DNA from: Spirosoma sp.
GTDB taxonomy: Bacteria > Bacteroidota > Bacteroidia > Cytophagales > Spirosomataceae
DNA: 64,000 nucleotides
Direction of reading: 5' to 3'
Assembly (NCBI RefSeq): GCF_026391055.1
Contig: NZ_JAPLET010000026.1
Location: forward strand, 806,001 to 870,000
A model generated the notes under the pieces. It was not told the DNA's origin, did not search any database, and saw only the letters and a program-made list of their open reading frames with translations. A program made the translations under genes and the position numbers. This document shows positions 49,826-57,873 of the stretch, one piece after another; the stretch's first letter is position 1; each line of letters opens with the position of its first letter.

Positions 49826-51250
49826 ATGACTAAATTTTTTGCAGGACTCTTACTCTTCGTTTTCAGCTGGGCTCAAGCGCAATCCCGACTACCGGCTCGT
49901 CCGAATATCATTTTTATCCTGGCCGATGACCTGGGCTACGGGGATGTTGGTATAAATGGACAAAACCTCATTAAAACACCCAATATTGACCGGCTGGCTG
50001 CCGAAGGTATACAGTTCAGGCAGTTTTATGCCGGCACTACGGTATGTGCCCCTTCCCGATCGGCCCTCATGACTGGGCAGCATACCGGCCATACCTACAT
50101 CCGGGGAAACCGCGAAATCCAGCCGGAAGGGCAGCAACCCATTGCCGACTCCGTGCTGACGATGGCCGAAGTCCTGAAGAATGCCGGGTATGCAACAGCC
50201 GCTTTTGGCAAATGGGGACTTGGCCCCACAGGCTCCGAAGGAGACCCGCTCAAACAGGGATTTGACCGGTTTTATGGCTACAACTGTCAGGCATTGGCGC
50301 ACCGGTATTACCCTAACCATTTATGGGACAATGACAAAAAAGTAGTACTCACCCAGAACAAGAACCTCGCCCAAACCAGCGAATTCGCGCCCGACCTGAT
50401 TCAAAAACAAGCTCTGCGTTTTCTGGATAAGCGCGTCGGTGACAAGCCGTTTTTCCTGTTTCTGCCTTATGTGCTCCCTCATGCGGAACTCATTGCCCCC
50501 GATGACAGCCTGCTGGCCCATTACAAAGGAAAATTCACGGAAAAGGCCTATATAGGTGCCGATTATGGGCCTAATGCCAAGGTGAATGGCTATGCTTCCC
50601 AAGCCTATCCCCACGCAGCTTATGCCGCTCTCGTATCCCGACTCGATGTATACGTAGGTCAGGTGATGGCTAAACTCAAAGCGAAGGGGCTCGATAAAAA
50701 TACACTGATTATTTTTTCCAGCGACAACGGGCCCCATGCCGAAGGAGGGGGTGACCCAACGTTTTTTAATAGTAATGGCGGATTTCGGGGTATCAAGCGG
50801 GATTTGTACGAAGGCGGCATTCGTGAACCCTTCGTTGCCCGATGGCCGGGGGTTATCAAGCCCAAAAGCCAAAGCGACTTTGTCGGTGCCTTCTGGGACC
50901 TTCTCCCCACCTTTGCCGAACTGGCCGGAGCGAAACTAGCGGCCCGAATCGACGGCATTTCCTTTGTGCCTGCACTGACCGGCAAAGGTATTCAGCGTAA
51001 ACATGATTACCTCTACTGGGAATTTCATGAAGGTGGTGGCAAACAAGCCATCCGTCAAGGCGACTGGAAAGCGGTTCGATTGCAGGCCGCGGGTAATCCC
51101 AATGGCCCTATTGAACTATACGACCTCGCCAAAGACCCGTTCGAGAGCCATAATCTGGCGAGTAAATATCCCGACAAAGCCCGCTATCTGATCAAGCTGA
51201 TGAATGAATCGCACGTGGAGTCCACTATTTTCCCCTTTGCGAAACGGTAA
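49826..51250 (+). CDS. Secreted type I sulfatase (arylsulfatase-like)
   Basis: The 474-residue protein has a signal peptide (MTKFFAGLLLFVFSWAQAQ). The metal-binding Asp pair is at 34-35 (ILADDLGYGD). The formylglycine motif C-A-P-S-R is at 74-78, with Cys74 to be oxidised by a maturation enzyme not seen here. Metal ligands DNGPH and a C-terminal YDLAKDPFESHNLA follow. It hydrolyses sulfate esters, of unknown glycan or aryl substrate. Confidence 0.92.
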   Translation: MTKFFAGLLLFVFSWAQAQSRLPARPNIIFILADDLGYGDVGINGQNLIKTPNIDRLAAEGIQFRQFYAGTTVCAPSRSALMTGQHTGHTYIRGNREIQPEGQQPIADSVLTMAEVLKNAGYATAAFGKWGLGPTGSEGDPLKQGFDRFYGYNCQALAHRYYPNHLWDNDKKVVLTQNKNLAQTSEFAPDLIQKQALRFLDKRVGDKPFFLFLPYVLPHAELIAPDDSLLAHYKGKFTEKAYIGADYGPNAKVNGYASQAYPHAAYAALVSRLDVYVGQVMAKLKAKGLDKNTLIIFSSDNGPHAEGGGDPTFFNSNGGFRGIKRDLYEGGIREPFVARWPGVIKPKSQSDFVGAFWDLLPTFAELAGAKLAARIDGISFVPALTGKGIQRKHDYLYWEFHEGGGKQAIRQGDWKAVRLQAAGNPNGPIELYDLAKDPFESHNLASKYPDKARYLIKLMNESHVESTIFPFAKR

Positions 51251-51354
51251 TTAGCCGTACGTAATATCTGACTAAACAGCCAGAATTCGCCCGCCGGGAG
51301 CCATCATTCCACATCGAATCCGGCGAAGCCATTTTACTTTAACGGGTTCCGGTC

Positions 51355-51362
51355 TATCTTTG
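51355..51362 (+). promoter_or_regulatory. -7 promoter element TATCTTTG before pyrB
   Basis: Exact TAnnTTTG match, 25 nt before the pyrB ATG, giving a short leader. Confidence 0.55.
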
Positions 51363-51387
51363 CCCAATTTATAGTTATACTGCTCTC

Positions 51388-52311
51388 ATGGCCCAATCCC
51401 TTAGTGTCCGCCATTTGGTGGGTATCAAAGACCTGACCGAGTCTGACATTCAACTTATTCTGGACACGGCCAGTCAATTCAAAGAAGTCATCAATCGCCC
51501 CATCAAGAAGGTCCCTTCTCTACGTGATGTGACCATTGCCAACGTTTTTTTCGAAAATTCGACCCGCACCCGGCTCTCGTTTGAGTTGGCAGAAAAGCGT
51601 TTATCTGCTGATGTTGTTAACTTTTCGGCATCGGGCAGTTCGGTCAAAAAAGGGGAAACGCTGCTGGATACGGTCAACAACATTCTGGCCATGAAGGTCG
51701 ATATGGTGGTGATGCGCCACAGTAGTCCCGGCGCTCCGCATTACCTGACAAAACATATCAAAGCCAATGTTGTCAACGCGGGCGACGGCACCCACGAACA
51801 CCCCACCCAAGCCCTGCTCGACTCCTTCTCGATTCGTGAAAAACTGGGCGATGTGGCCGGTAAGCGAGTAGCCATCATTGGCGACATTACCCACTCCCGG
51901 GTGGCACTGTCCAACATTTTCTGCCTTCAGAAACAGGGGGCCGAAGTGATGGTTTGCGGCCCTAAAACGCTCATCCCAAAACATATCGACGCTCTTGGCG
52001 TAAAAGTGGGGCACGACGTTCGAGCGGCTTTAGCTTGGTGCGATGTGGCCAACGTTCTCCGCATTCAGTTGGAGCGTCAGCAGATCAAATACTTTCCGTC
52101 GCTGCGGGAGTACTCGCTGTATTTCGGCATTTCGAAACAAATGCTCGATGAACTGGACCGGCCCATTGTGCTCATGCACCCCGGCCCAATCAATCGGGGC
52201 GTCGAACTAACCTCCGACGCAGCCGATTCATCGCATTCCATCATTCTGGATCAGGTCGAAAACGGCGTAGCTGTTCGCATGGCTGTTCTCTACCTATTGG
52301 CGCAACTGTAG
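51388..52311 (+). CDS. pyrB: Aspartate carbamoyltransferase catalytic subunit
   Basis: PyrB joins aspartate and carbamoyl phosphate in pyrimidine synthesis. The 307-residue protein has the carbamoyl-phosphate loop STRTR at 58-62 in FFENSTRTRLSFE, the GDGTHEHPTQALLD motif, and the aspartate-binding HPGPINRGVE near the C-terminus. No pyrI regulatory gene is adjacent. The stop codon lies 2 bp from the end of a convergent DinB relic. Confidence 0.96.
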   Translation: MAQSLSVRHLVGIKDLTESDIQLILDTASQFKEVINRPIKKVPSLRDVTIANVFFENSTRTRLSFELAEKRLSADVVNFSASGSSVKKGETLLDTVNNILAMKVDMVVMRHSSPGAPHYLTKHIKANVVNAGDGTHEHPTQALLDSFSIREKLGDVAGKRVAIIGDITHSRVALSNIFCLQKQGAEVMVCGPKTLIPKHIDALGVKVGHDVRAALAWCDVANVLRIQLERQQIKYFPSLREYSLYFGISKQMLDELDRPIVLMHPGPINRGVELTSDAADSSHSIILDQVENGVAVRMAVLYLLAQL

Positions 52312-52313
52312 GG

Positions 52314-52612
52314 TTACCAGCCTAAATACCCTTCGGGCGTGACGCCTTTCAGCCGTAGATAGACCATACATTGTCGCCGATGGTGGATAATCTGGTTCTC
52401 CGTGGTGTACGCCAGTTTGGGATGCATCTACCCATGAAATCATCCTTTTCCAGCAGTTTAGCATCGGGTACCTCCCGAATAGTCTTTGGCACGAATGCGT
52501 ACATGGTTCGTAGTACTTCCATTTGAAGGGTGTTGACAGTCGGGCTGGCGAGTGCAATGGCTGGTGCGAGGCCTGTGCCCAACAGGTTTTTGAGAAAAAT
52601 GATCCGGTTCAT
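52314..52612 (-). pseudogene. DinB-family protein remnant, frameshifted and shortened
   Basis: The N-terminal part (MNRIIFLKNLLGTG ... LQMEVLRTMYAFVPKTIREVPDAKLLEKDDFMGR) reads in one frame from 52612. The C-terminal part (MHPKLAYTTENQIIHHRRQ ... VYLRLKGVTPEGYLGW, stop at 52314) reads in another, joined at about 52425. The C-terminal motif HH-R-x-Q and Y-L-G-W is typical of DinB metal-binding four-helix proteins. The total is about 99 codons instead of about 150-165, so an internal stretch is also lost. It is very likely non-functional. Confidence 0.65.
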
Positions 52613-52649
52613 GGTGGTCGTTCGTTTTACTTTTGGGCGATAAAGATGA

Positions 52650-53099
52650 TTATTGCCCGATCAGGCGGATAACAATGGGCTTGGGCGCATTGAACTCGAA
52701 GGCCGATTGCTCAAACGAAGGAGGTCCCATCAACATGGTTACATTCGAAAAGCCGAATGGCTCCGTTGGCATCTGGTTCGTCTTGTCAAGTTTCTGGTTG
52801 TAGTTTAAATCATGAAATACTTTAACCGCATATCGTCCGGCGGGTAGCACATCGAACTTAACTTGAAAATCGCCCGTGGAGGGAATCTGTATGCGGGCCT
52901 TACGGTATGAGTTTCCGTTAAAATCAGCCGCGTCGTTAACGAGGCCAACATAGAGTAGACCTGTACGTTTGGTAACGTTTGTAAAATCAATAGTCAATTT
53001 GTATGTGGCCGAATCGCCGGGAGCGGCCAGCCGGTAGGCTGCAATCGTGTTGGTGAATAAACCGGTAAGCAGGGCGAACGTAAGCAGGAGCGTTTTCAT
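52650..53099 (-). CDS. Exported DUF2141-domain protein
   Basis: The 149-residue protein has a signal peptide (MKTLLLTFALLTGLFTNTIA) followed by the DUF2141 beta-sandwich. The typical segment is LPAGRYAVKVFHDLNYNQKLDKTNQMPTEPFGFSN, with a D-x-N-x-N-x-K-x-D loop that looks like a calcium site. Function of the family is not established. It lies intact between two pseudogenes, 37 bp upstream of the DinB relic on the same strand. Confidence 0.88.
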   Translation of the reverse strand: MKTLLLTFALLTGLFTNTIAAYRLAAPGDSATYKLTIDFTNVTKRTGLLYVGLVNDAADFNGNSYRKARIQIPSTGDFQVKFDVLPAGRYAVKVFHDLNYNQKLDKTNQMPTEPFGFSNVTMLMGPPSFEQSAFEFNAPKPIVIRLIGQ

Positions 53100-53189
53100 G
53101 GCGTGGGGCCATCGGACGGTGCATTTGGGGGATTAACTGGCCACCTAAATGTATTTCCCGTTATATTTGATAAAACAGAATTGCCGCAA

Positions 53190-53769
53190 ATGGAACAGGT
53201 ACTTCGCACAATACGCCCTACCCGCTACCGGGAATTTGATGATGCCTTTTTCTTCGACCTGTGTCAGGCCAATGAAACCACGAAGTTGGAGCGCGACGCC
53301 AACAGAAACATTATTCTTATACCCCACACCGGATCAGAAACAGGACATTATAATGTCGATATTTCCGGCGAAATAGGCATTTGGAGCCGTCGAATGAAAC
53401 TCAGCTATGTGTTCGATTCTTCCACCGGCTTCAAATTACCGAACTAAGCCGCGCGCTAACCCGATGTGGCCTTGGTCAGCCGTGAGCGGTGGGAGGCTAT
53501 TCCCCAACCGGAACGCCAGGGCTTTGCGCCACTTTATCCAGACTTTTTGGTCGAGATTCGTTCCAAAAGCGATGATTTGGCCGAATAGAAAGCAAAAAAT
53601 GGAAGAGTATCGGACTAACGGATATAAACCTGGCTGGCTCATCGACCGAGCAAATCGGCAGGTGTTCATTTACCGGAAAAACGGTTCCATTGAAAGCAAA
53701 GCAGGAACAAGCGTCCAGTTAAGCGGTGAGGACGTTTTACCGGACTTAACCCTGATAATTGAGTTATAA
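53190..53769 (+). pseudogene. Uma2-family (PD-(D/E)XK) gene with stops and a frameshift
   Basis: The first 85 codons read as an intact Uma2 N-terminus (MEQVLRTIRPTRYREFDDAFFFDLC). In the same frame come stop codons TAA at 53445, TAA at 53457 and TAG at 53586. Between them, recognisable Uma2 sequence remains (SRERWEAIPQPERQGFAPL, YPDFLVEIRSKSDDLAE). After an A6 run at about 53593-53598 a +1 shift moves the rest (MEEYRTNGYKPGWLID ... VQLSGEDVLPDL) into another frame, to the stop at 53769. The intact gene would have encoded a predicted restriction-endonuclease-fold protein of about 190 residues. Confidence 0.8.
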
Positions 53770-53897
53770 GCCAACCGAACAAATCCACGAAACGCGCTGT
53801 TCAAACAATACGTTGGCATCTTCCTTTTTATGAGCAACTGTGCTGCTAACGCCTACCAAAGCCGCAAGGTATTGCGGCTCTACAAACGACAATTCGT

Positions 53898-55001
53898 ATG
53901 AAAGGCTTCCAATTTTCTGATTACATACCGCCCGAACAGAAGGAAGGCAGCAAATTTGATCAGTTGCTGAACATCTTTCAGCAGTTGCTGCTTCTTACCT
54001 CCGGCGACGTAGAACAAGCGATGGCCTGGATGAGCCAGCTTGACCGGCAATATGGCCTCACCGACGATAAATACGGCATCGGTAACTTCTTCGACGACCT
54101 GAAAGAAAAAGGCTATCTGACCGAAGAGAACCAGGAAGGCAAGATCGTTATGACGCCAAAAAGCGAACAAACGATTCGGCGAAGCGCACTGGAAGAAATT
54201 TTCGGAAAACTCAAACGCTCCAAGTCGGGCGGAAACCACAATACGCCTTATACCGGAACAGGCGACGAGCTGAGCAGCGACCTGCGCACGTACCAGTTTG
54301 GCGATACGCTGGAACAGATTTCCATGACCGAATCCATCAAAAACGCGCAGATTAACAGCGGAGTTGAAGAGTTCAGACTCATGGAGCGCGACCTGGAGGT
54401 GACGGAAAAGGAGCAGAAGACCCAAACGTCGACGGTGCTGATGATCGACATTAGCCACTCGATGATTCTGTATGGCGAAGACCGCATTACGCCTGCTAAA
54501 AAGGTTGCTCTTGCGCTGGTTGAACTCATCAAACAGAAATACCCTAAAGACACGCTCGATATTGTTGTATTCGGTAACGATGCCTGGCAGATTCAGGCAA
54601 AAGAGCTTCCTTATCTGGAAGTTGGTCCTTACCACACCAATACAGTAGCCGGACTTGAACTGTCTATGGACCTGCTGCGTCGGCGGAAGAACAAGAACAA
54701 GCAGATATTCATGATCACCGACGGCAAACCGACCTGTTTGAAAGAAGGGATCAAATACTACAAGAACTCATTCGGCCTCGACCGCAAAGTCGTTAGCAAA
54801 ACTCTGACATTGGCTGCTCAATGCCGTCGGCTGGAGATTCCTATTACGACGTTCATGATTGCCTCTGACCCCTACCTCAAGCAGTTTGTGCAGGAGTTTA
54901 CCAAAGTAAACAATGGCCGGGCTTATTATAGTGGATTGCAGGGATTGGGCAATATGATGTTCGAAGACTTCCAGCGCAACCGCCGGAAGAATATTAAATA
55001 A
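53898..55001 (+). CDS. VWA-domain protein
   Basis: The 367-residue cytoplasmic protein has a helical N-terminal region (1-100) of the kind seen in Bacteroidota VWA proteins, a charged linker, and a von Willebrand factor A domain from about 178. The metal-ion-dependent adhesion motif D-I-S-H-S is at 184-188, followed by a Thr near TNTVAG and an Asp in MITDGKPT. Such proteins often work with MoxR-type AAA+ ATPases, but none is next to it. It has its own terminator. The function is unknown; the VWA fold is firm. Confidence 0.85.
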   Translation: MKGFQFSDYIPPEQKEGSKFDQLLNIFQQLLLLTSGDVEQAMAWMSQLDRQYGLTDDKYGIGNFFDDLKEKGYLTEENQEGKIVMTPKSEQTIRRSALEEIFGKLKRSKSGGNHNTPYTGTGDELSSDLRTYQFGDTLEQISMTESIKNAQINSGVEEFRLMERDLEVTEKEQKTQTSTVLMIDISHSMILYGEDRITPAKKVALALVELIKQKYPKDTLDIVVFGNDAWQIQAKELPYLEVGPYHTNTVAGLELSMDLLRRRKNKNKQIFMITDGKPTCLKEGIKYYKNSFGLDRKVVSKTLTLAAQCRRLEIPITTFMIASDPYLKQFVQEFTKVNNGRAYYSGLQGLGNMMFEDFQRNRRKNIK

Positions 55002-55035
55002 GAATCAAGGCTTAAGCTGAACTTACTAAAACAAG

Positions 55036-55067
55036 GTCGGGACTAGTATCCCGACTTTATTTTTAGC
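55036..55067 (+). terminator. Rho-independent terminator of VWA gene
   Basis: Stem gtcggga (55036-55042 with 55049-55055) followed by tttattttt. Confidence 0.75.
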
Positions 55068-55145
55068 TCAAATAAAGTGAGTAACGGGAATAGATGGGGT
55101 AAAGCAGGTCTATTTAAGAATAAGTACCATTAAGCAAAAGAAGAG

Positions 55146-55233
55146 TAACCACAGAGGCACAAAGAGCATAGAGGCTATAACCCATTATAGCCTCCCCGGA
55201 TAAACCTCTATGCCCTTTGTGCCTCTGTGGTTA
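55146..55233. repeat. Long hairpin repeat, 'accacagaggcacaaag' type
   Basis: The left arm (55146-55174) and the right arm (55205-55233) are complementary at 28 of 29 positions. An inner stem gaggctata/tatagcctc (55171-55179 with 55186-55194) shares its first bases. Sequences of the form accacagaggcac-aaag-g are known as dispersed intergenic repeats in several bacterial phyla. Confidence 0.75.
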
Positions 55234-55340
55234 ATTTTTGGACCAACTGACCACTTAACGGGGATATAAGCCACATAAAGACTGAATATCAATCCATTGT
55301 TCACCTTAAACAGCTTTATTGATTAGGAGCTAACAAAACA

Positions 55341-56033
55341 ATGACCACCTTCGCCGACAAAGCCATTGCGTATTATAACTCGCTGGTTGCTCCGACCAAC
55401 CTGCCGCCCGATATAGGCGTCATGAATCCCTATCAGCAGCTGGACGTAAAGACGATTGTCAGCGAGTTTTACACTAGTTTTTTTTCGGATACCAGCCCGC
55501 GTGTGTTTATACTGGGCATTAATCCGGGGCGATTTGGGGCGGGCGTAACGGGCATTTCCTTTACCACACCCCAGAACCTGCGCCGGTATTGCGGCATCGA
55601 CAACGACCTTCGGGATACACCCGAACTGTCGAGTCGGTTCATTTATCAGGTTGTCGATGCGTTTGGTGGTGCGAAGGCGTTTTATAGTCGCTTTTTCCTG
55701 ACCTCTCTATTTCCGCTGGCGCTTACCAAAACCATACCGGGTAGCGGACCTAAAAACTACAACTTTTACGATGACCGGGCCACCACCGAAGCCCTTTGGC
55801 CGTCCATTACCGACACCGTTCGTACGCAACTGGAATTTGGCAGTAACAGACGGGTAGCCGTTTGTCTGGGCCGGAAAAACGAAACGTATTTACACAGGCT
55901 GAACGACCAACAGGGTTTCTTCGAGCGAATCGTCACCCTCGACCATCCACGCTATATTCTGCAATATAAAAGCAAAGCTATGCCAGCCTATCTGGAGAGC
56001 TACATTGCCACCCTGCATGAATGTGCTGAATGA
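55341..56033 (+). CDS. SMUG2-like uracil-DNA glycosylase family protein
   Basis: The 230-residue protein resembles the SMUG2/DUF4918 branch of uracil-DNA glycosylases, which remove deaminated bases from DNA. The active-site loop 1 is GINPGRFGAGVTGISFT, with Asn61 where SMUG1-type enzymes have N-P-G-P. Loop 2, HPRY near residue 204, stands in for H-P-S-P. The gene stands alone. An exact base specificity (uracil versus others) cannot be read here. Confidence 0.82.
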   Translation: MTTFADKAIAYYNSLVAPTNLPPDIGVMNPYQQLDVKTIVSEFYTSFFSDTSPRVFILGINPGRFGAGVTGISFTTPQNLRRYCGIDNDLRDTPELSSRFIYQVVDAFGGAKAFYSRFFLTSLFPLALTKTIPGSGPKNYNFYDDRATTEALWPSITDTVRTQLEFGSNRRVAVCLGRKNETYLHRLNDQQGFFERIVTLDHPRYILQYKSKAMPAYLESYIATLHECAE

Positions 56034-56116
56034 ACAAACCTGCGAAAAACTCGTGTTGATACGCGTCTTCCGCAGGCTTACGTTCGGGTGTGTTAGTGAC
56101 TGGCGGACTATATAAC

Positions 56117-56629
56117 TTATACTCGTTTGAATTCGACTATGGTGGTGTAGGTTTCCTCAATTCCATCGCCATCAATGTCATCCTTTTCCAGAATGCTCCA
56201 GGTCATTACGTTTCCATTTACGGTATAGTCGTACGTAGACGGGCCGTCTTCGCCGGTAATTGTCAGTTTATTTCCTGCTGTCTTCCAGGTAGCCTGTTTT
56301 CCGACAGGGTTGTATTCATCAGCCCCATTAGACTTACACTTTGGTGAATCGGTACCCGTTACGGTGCCATTGCCCTTAAGCGTGAAGGTTATATCGGTCA
56401 GACAGGCAACGACATCCTCACCGGCATACAGTTTCATCAGCGCCAGGTAATCCTGGGTTGTTTTGCCATCGGATAGCTTCATACCCGAAATTTTCCAGCT
56501 TCCTTCCACCGAGTTTGGTGTTACAGGATCTCCACCGTTGCTGTCATTGTTTTTGCAGCTGCCAAACCAAAGGGGCATTGTTACAACGAATACCCAGGCT
56601 AGTAAACGACTTACATACGTCATGTTCAT
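56117..56629 (-). CDS. Lipocalin-like lipoprotein
   Basis: The 170-residue protein has a lipoprotein signal ending LWFGSCKNNDSNGG, with lipidated Cys at about 25, and a lipocalin-like beta-barrel of about 130 residues. The motif SVEGSWKISGMKLSDGKTTQD, then ITFTLKGNGTVTG and ATWKTAGNKLTIT, is common in Bacteroidota lipocalin-4-type proteins. Such proteins are attached to the membrane; the ligand is unknown. It is alone and on the opposite strand from the DNA glycosylase. Confidence 0.78.
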   Translation of the reverse strand: MNMTYVSRLLAWVFVVTMPLWFGSCKNNDSNGGDPVTPNSVEGSWKISGMKLSDGKTTQDYLALMKLYAGEDVVACLTDITFTLKGNGTVTGTDSPKCKSNGADEYNPVGKQATWKTAGNKLTITGEDGPSTYDYTVNGNVMTWSILEKDDIDGDGIEETYTTIVEFKRV

Positions 56630-56795
56630 TACAGTATTTGATTGAGTTTTATTTAGTTCTGCACAAATGTAGAGAGCCGGATAAACCTCGTCAGGGGCAG
56701 TCTGCCTGACCTGTCATTTAAACTGAATGAATTGACACAGTAAAGGGATGAAGCGGTTGTTGATCTATACCTGGAACCACATATTCAGCGTAAAG

Positions 56796-57698
56796 CTACT
56801 CGTCAAGTTGCATCTGCTGCCCAAGCGCAACAACCGCCGGCGACGAATTACTCGATAAATAAGCCACCACATGCTGGAGTTCCAGCTCCACATAAGGGCT
56901 GTTCTGTTGATTAACTAAGGGTATAGCGACCACACCCGCCAACTGACTCACATTAAAATGAGACGGGATCAGCGCCACTCCCTTGCCAAGCTGCACCAGT
57001 TCGGCCAGCAAATCGAGCGATGTTACTTCCTGCGCAATATGCCGCTGGTACCCCGCCTGTCGGCAAAGCCACTCAACCGATTCGAAAACCGGGTTGAGCG
57101 GGGCTGGTATTTCAACCCATGCCTCGTACTGTAACTGAGCCAGCGAAAGGCTGTCTAGCCTAGCCAGTGCATGATGCCGGGGCAGTAGTACGGATATAGA
57201 GCTTTTGGTGAATGGAATGGCAGATAGACTGGACGACTGCAACGGTAGAATTGTTAGTCCTAAATCGATCGTGTTGTCAATCAACGCCTGCTGCACCGCT
57301 AGAAACGAAGGCAATTCAACTAGTTTGACGGTCGCCTGAGGAACCCGCTCCGACAGCAGAGTCATCACATCGACAATACGGCTCCGAAGCAACGTCTTGA
57401 AAACGCCCATCCGAATAGGTTGCTGCAAACCTGCCCGCCGGGTAGCCTCAATGGCTTGCTGACTTAGCTGGAGGAGCTGACGAGCTTCTTTCAGGAGCAC
57501 GCGGCCCGCATCGGTCAGTTCTACTTTCCGTTGGATGGTTCGTCGGCTCCGGACAAACAGTTCTACCCCCAGTTCATTTTCCAGCAGTTGTATTTGCTGG
57601 CTTAAGGCTGGCTGAGAAATAAAAAGCCGACCAGCGGCCCGCCTGTAATGCAACTCCTGCGCTACTTCAACGAAATAACGAAGCTGACGTAATTCCAT
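56796..57698 (-). CDS. LysR-family transcriptional regulator
   Basis: The 300-residue protein has a LysR helix-turn-helix at residues 1-60 (MELRQLRYFVEVAQELHYRRAAGRLFISQPALSQQIQLLE) and the substrate-binding half (QPIRMGVFKTLLRSRIVDV ... DLGLTILPL). It resembles the BenM/CatR-type subgroup. Targets are usually adjacent and divergent, but the gene upstream on the same strand is the PQQ dehydrogenase operon, ending 175 bp before. Target and co-inducer are unknown. Confidence 0.92.
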   Translation of the reverse strand: MELRQLRYFVEVAQELHYRRAAGRLFISQPALSQQIQLLENELGVELFVRSRRTIQRKVELTDAGRVLLKEARQLLQLSQQAIEATRRAGLQQPIRMGVFKTLLRSRIVDVMTLLSERVPQATVKLVELPSFLAVQQALIDNTIDLGLTILPLQSSSLSAIPFTKSSISVLLPRHHALARLDSLSLAQLQYEAWVEIPAPLNPVFESVEWLCRQAGYQRHIAQEVTSLDLLAELVQLGKGVALIPSHFNVSQLAGVVAIPLVNQQNSPYVELELQHVVAYLSSNSSPAVVALGQQMQLDE

Positions 57699-57821
57699 AT
57701 GTGCTGATAACGTATACTTATCGCAAAGTAAGCAAGTTCAACCGGCTACTAATGCATTAATACAGAGAACGCTTGTTACCATCGTAAGGGATGATCTAGC
57801 TTACTCGGCCAGCGCTGTAAC

Positions 57822-57856
57822 AAAATTGGCTAGCTTGATGATCATGCTAGCCAATT
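57822..57856 (-). terminator. Rho-independent terminator of PQQ dehydrogenase operon
   Basis: An 11-bp stem aattggctagc (57824-57834 with 57846-57856), followed on the minus strand by a short T run. It is 18 bp after the PQQ dehydrogenase stop. Confidence 0.7.
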
Positions 57857-57873
57857 CTTTCGTTACCAGACTA

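Larger units (their letters stand above)
55002..55340. other. Intergenic region, about 340 bp, with terminator and long hairpin repeat
   Basis: It holds the terminator at 55036-55067 and a long hairpin repeat at 55146-55233. No gene is supported between them. Confidence 0.6.

Noticed and set aside
53880..54635. Long open frame on the minus strand opposite the VWA gene (251 codons)
   Set aside because: It lies wholly over the VWA coding sequence, which has firm motifs; the minus frame has no family resemblance.
55146..55233. Long hairpin as a simple terminator
   Set aside because: The VWA gene already has a terminator about 80 bp upstream, and the arms have no GC-rich stem followed by a T run of the usual kind; it fits a dispersed repeat better.
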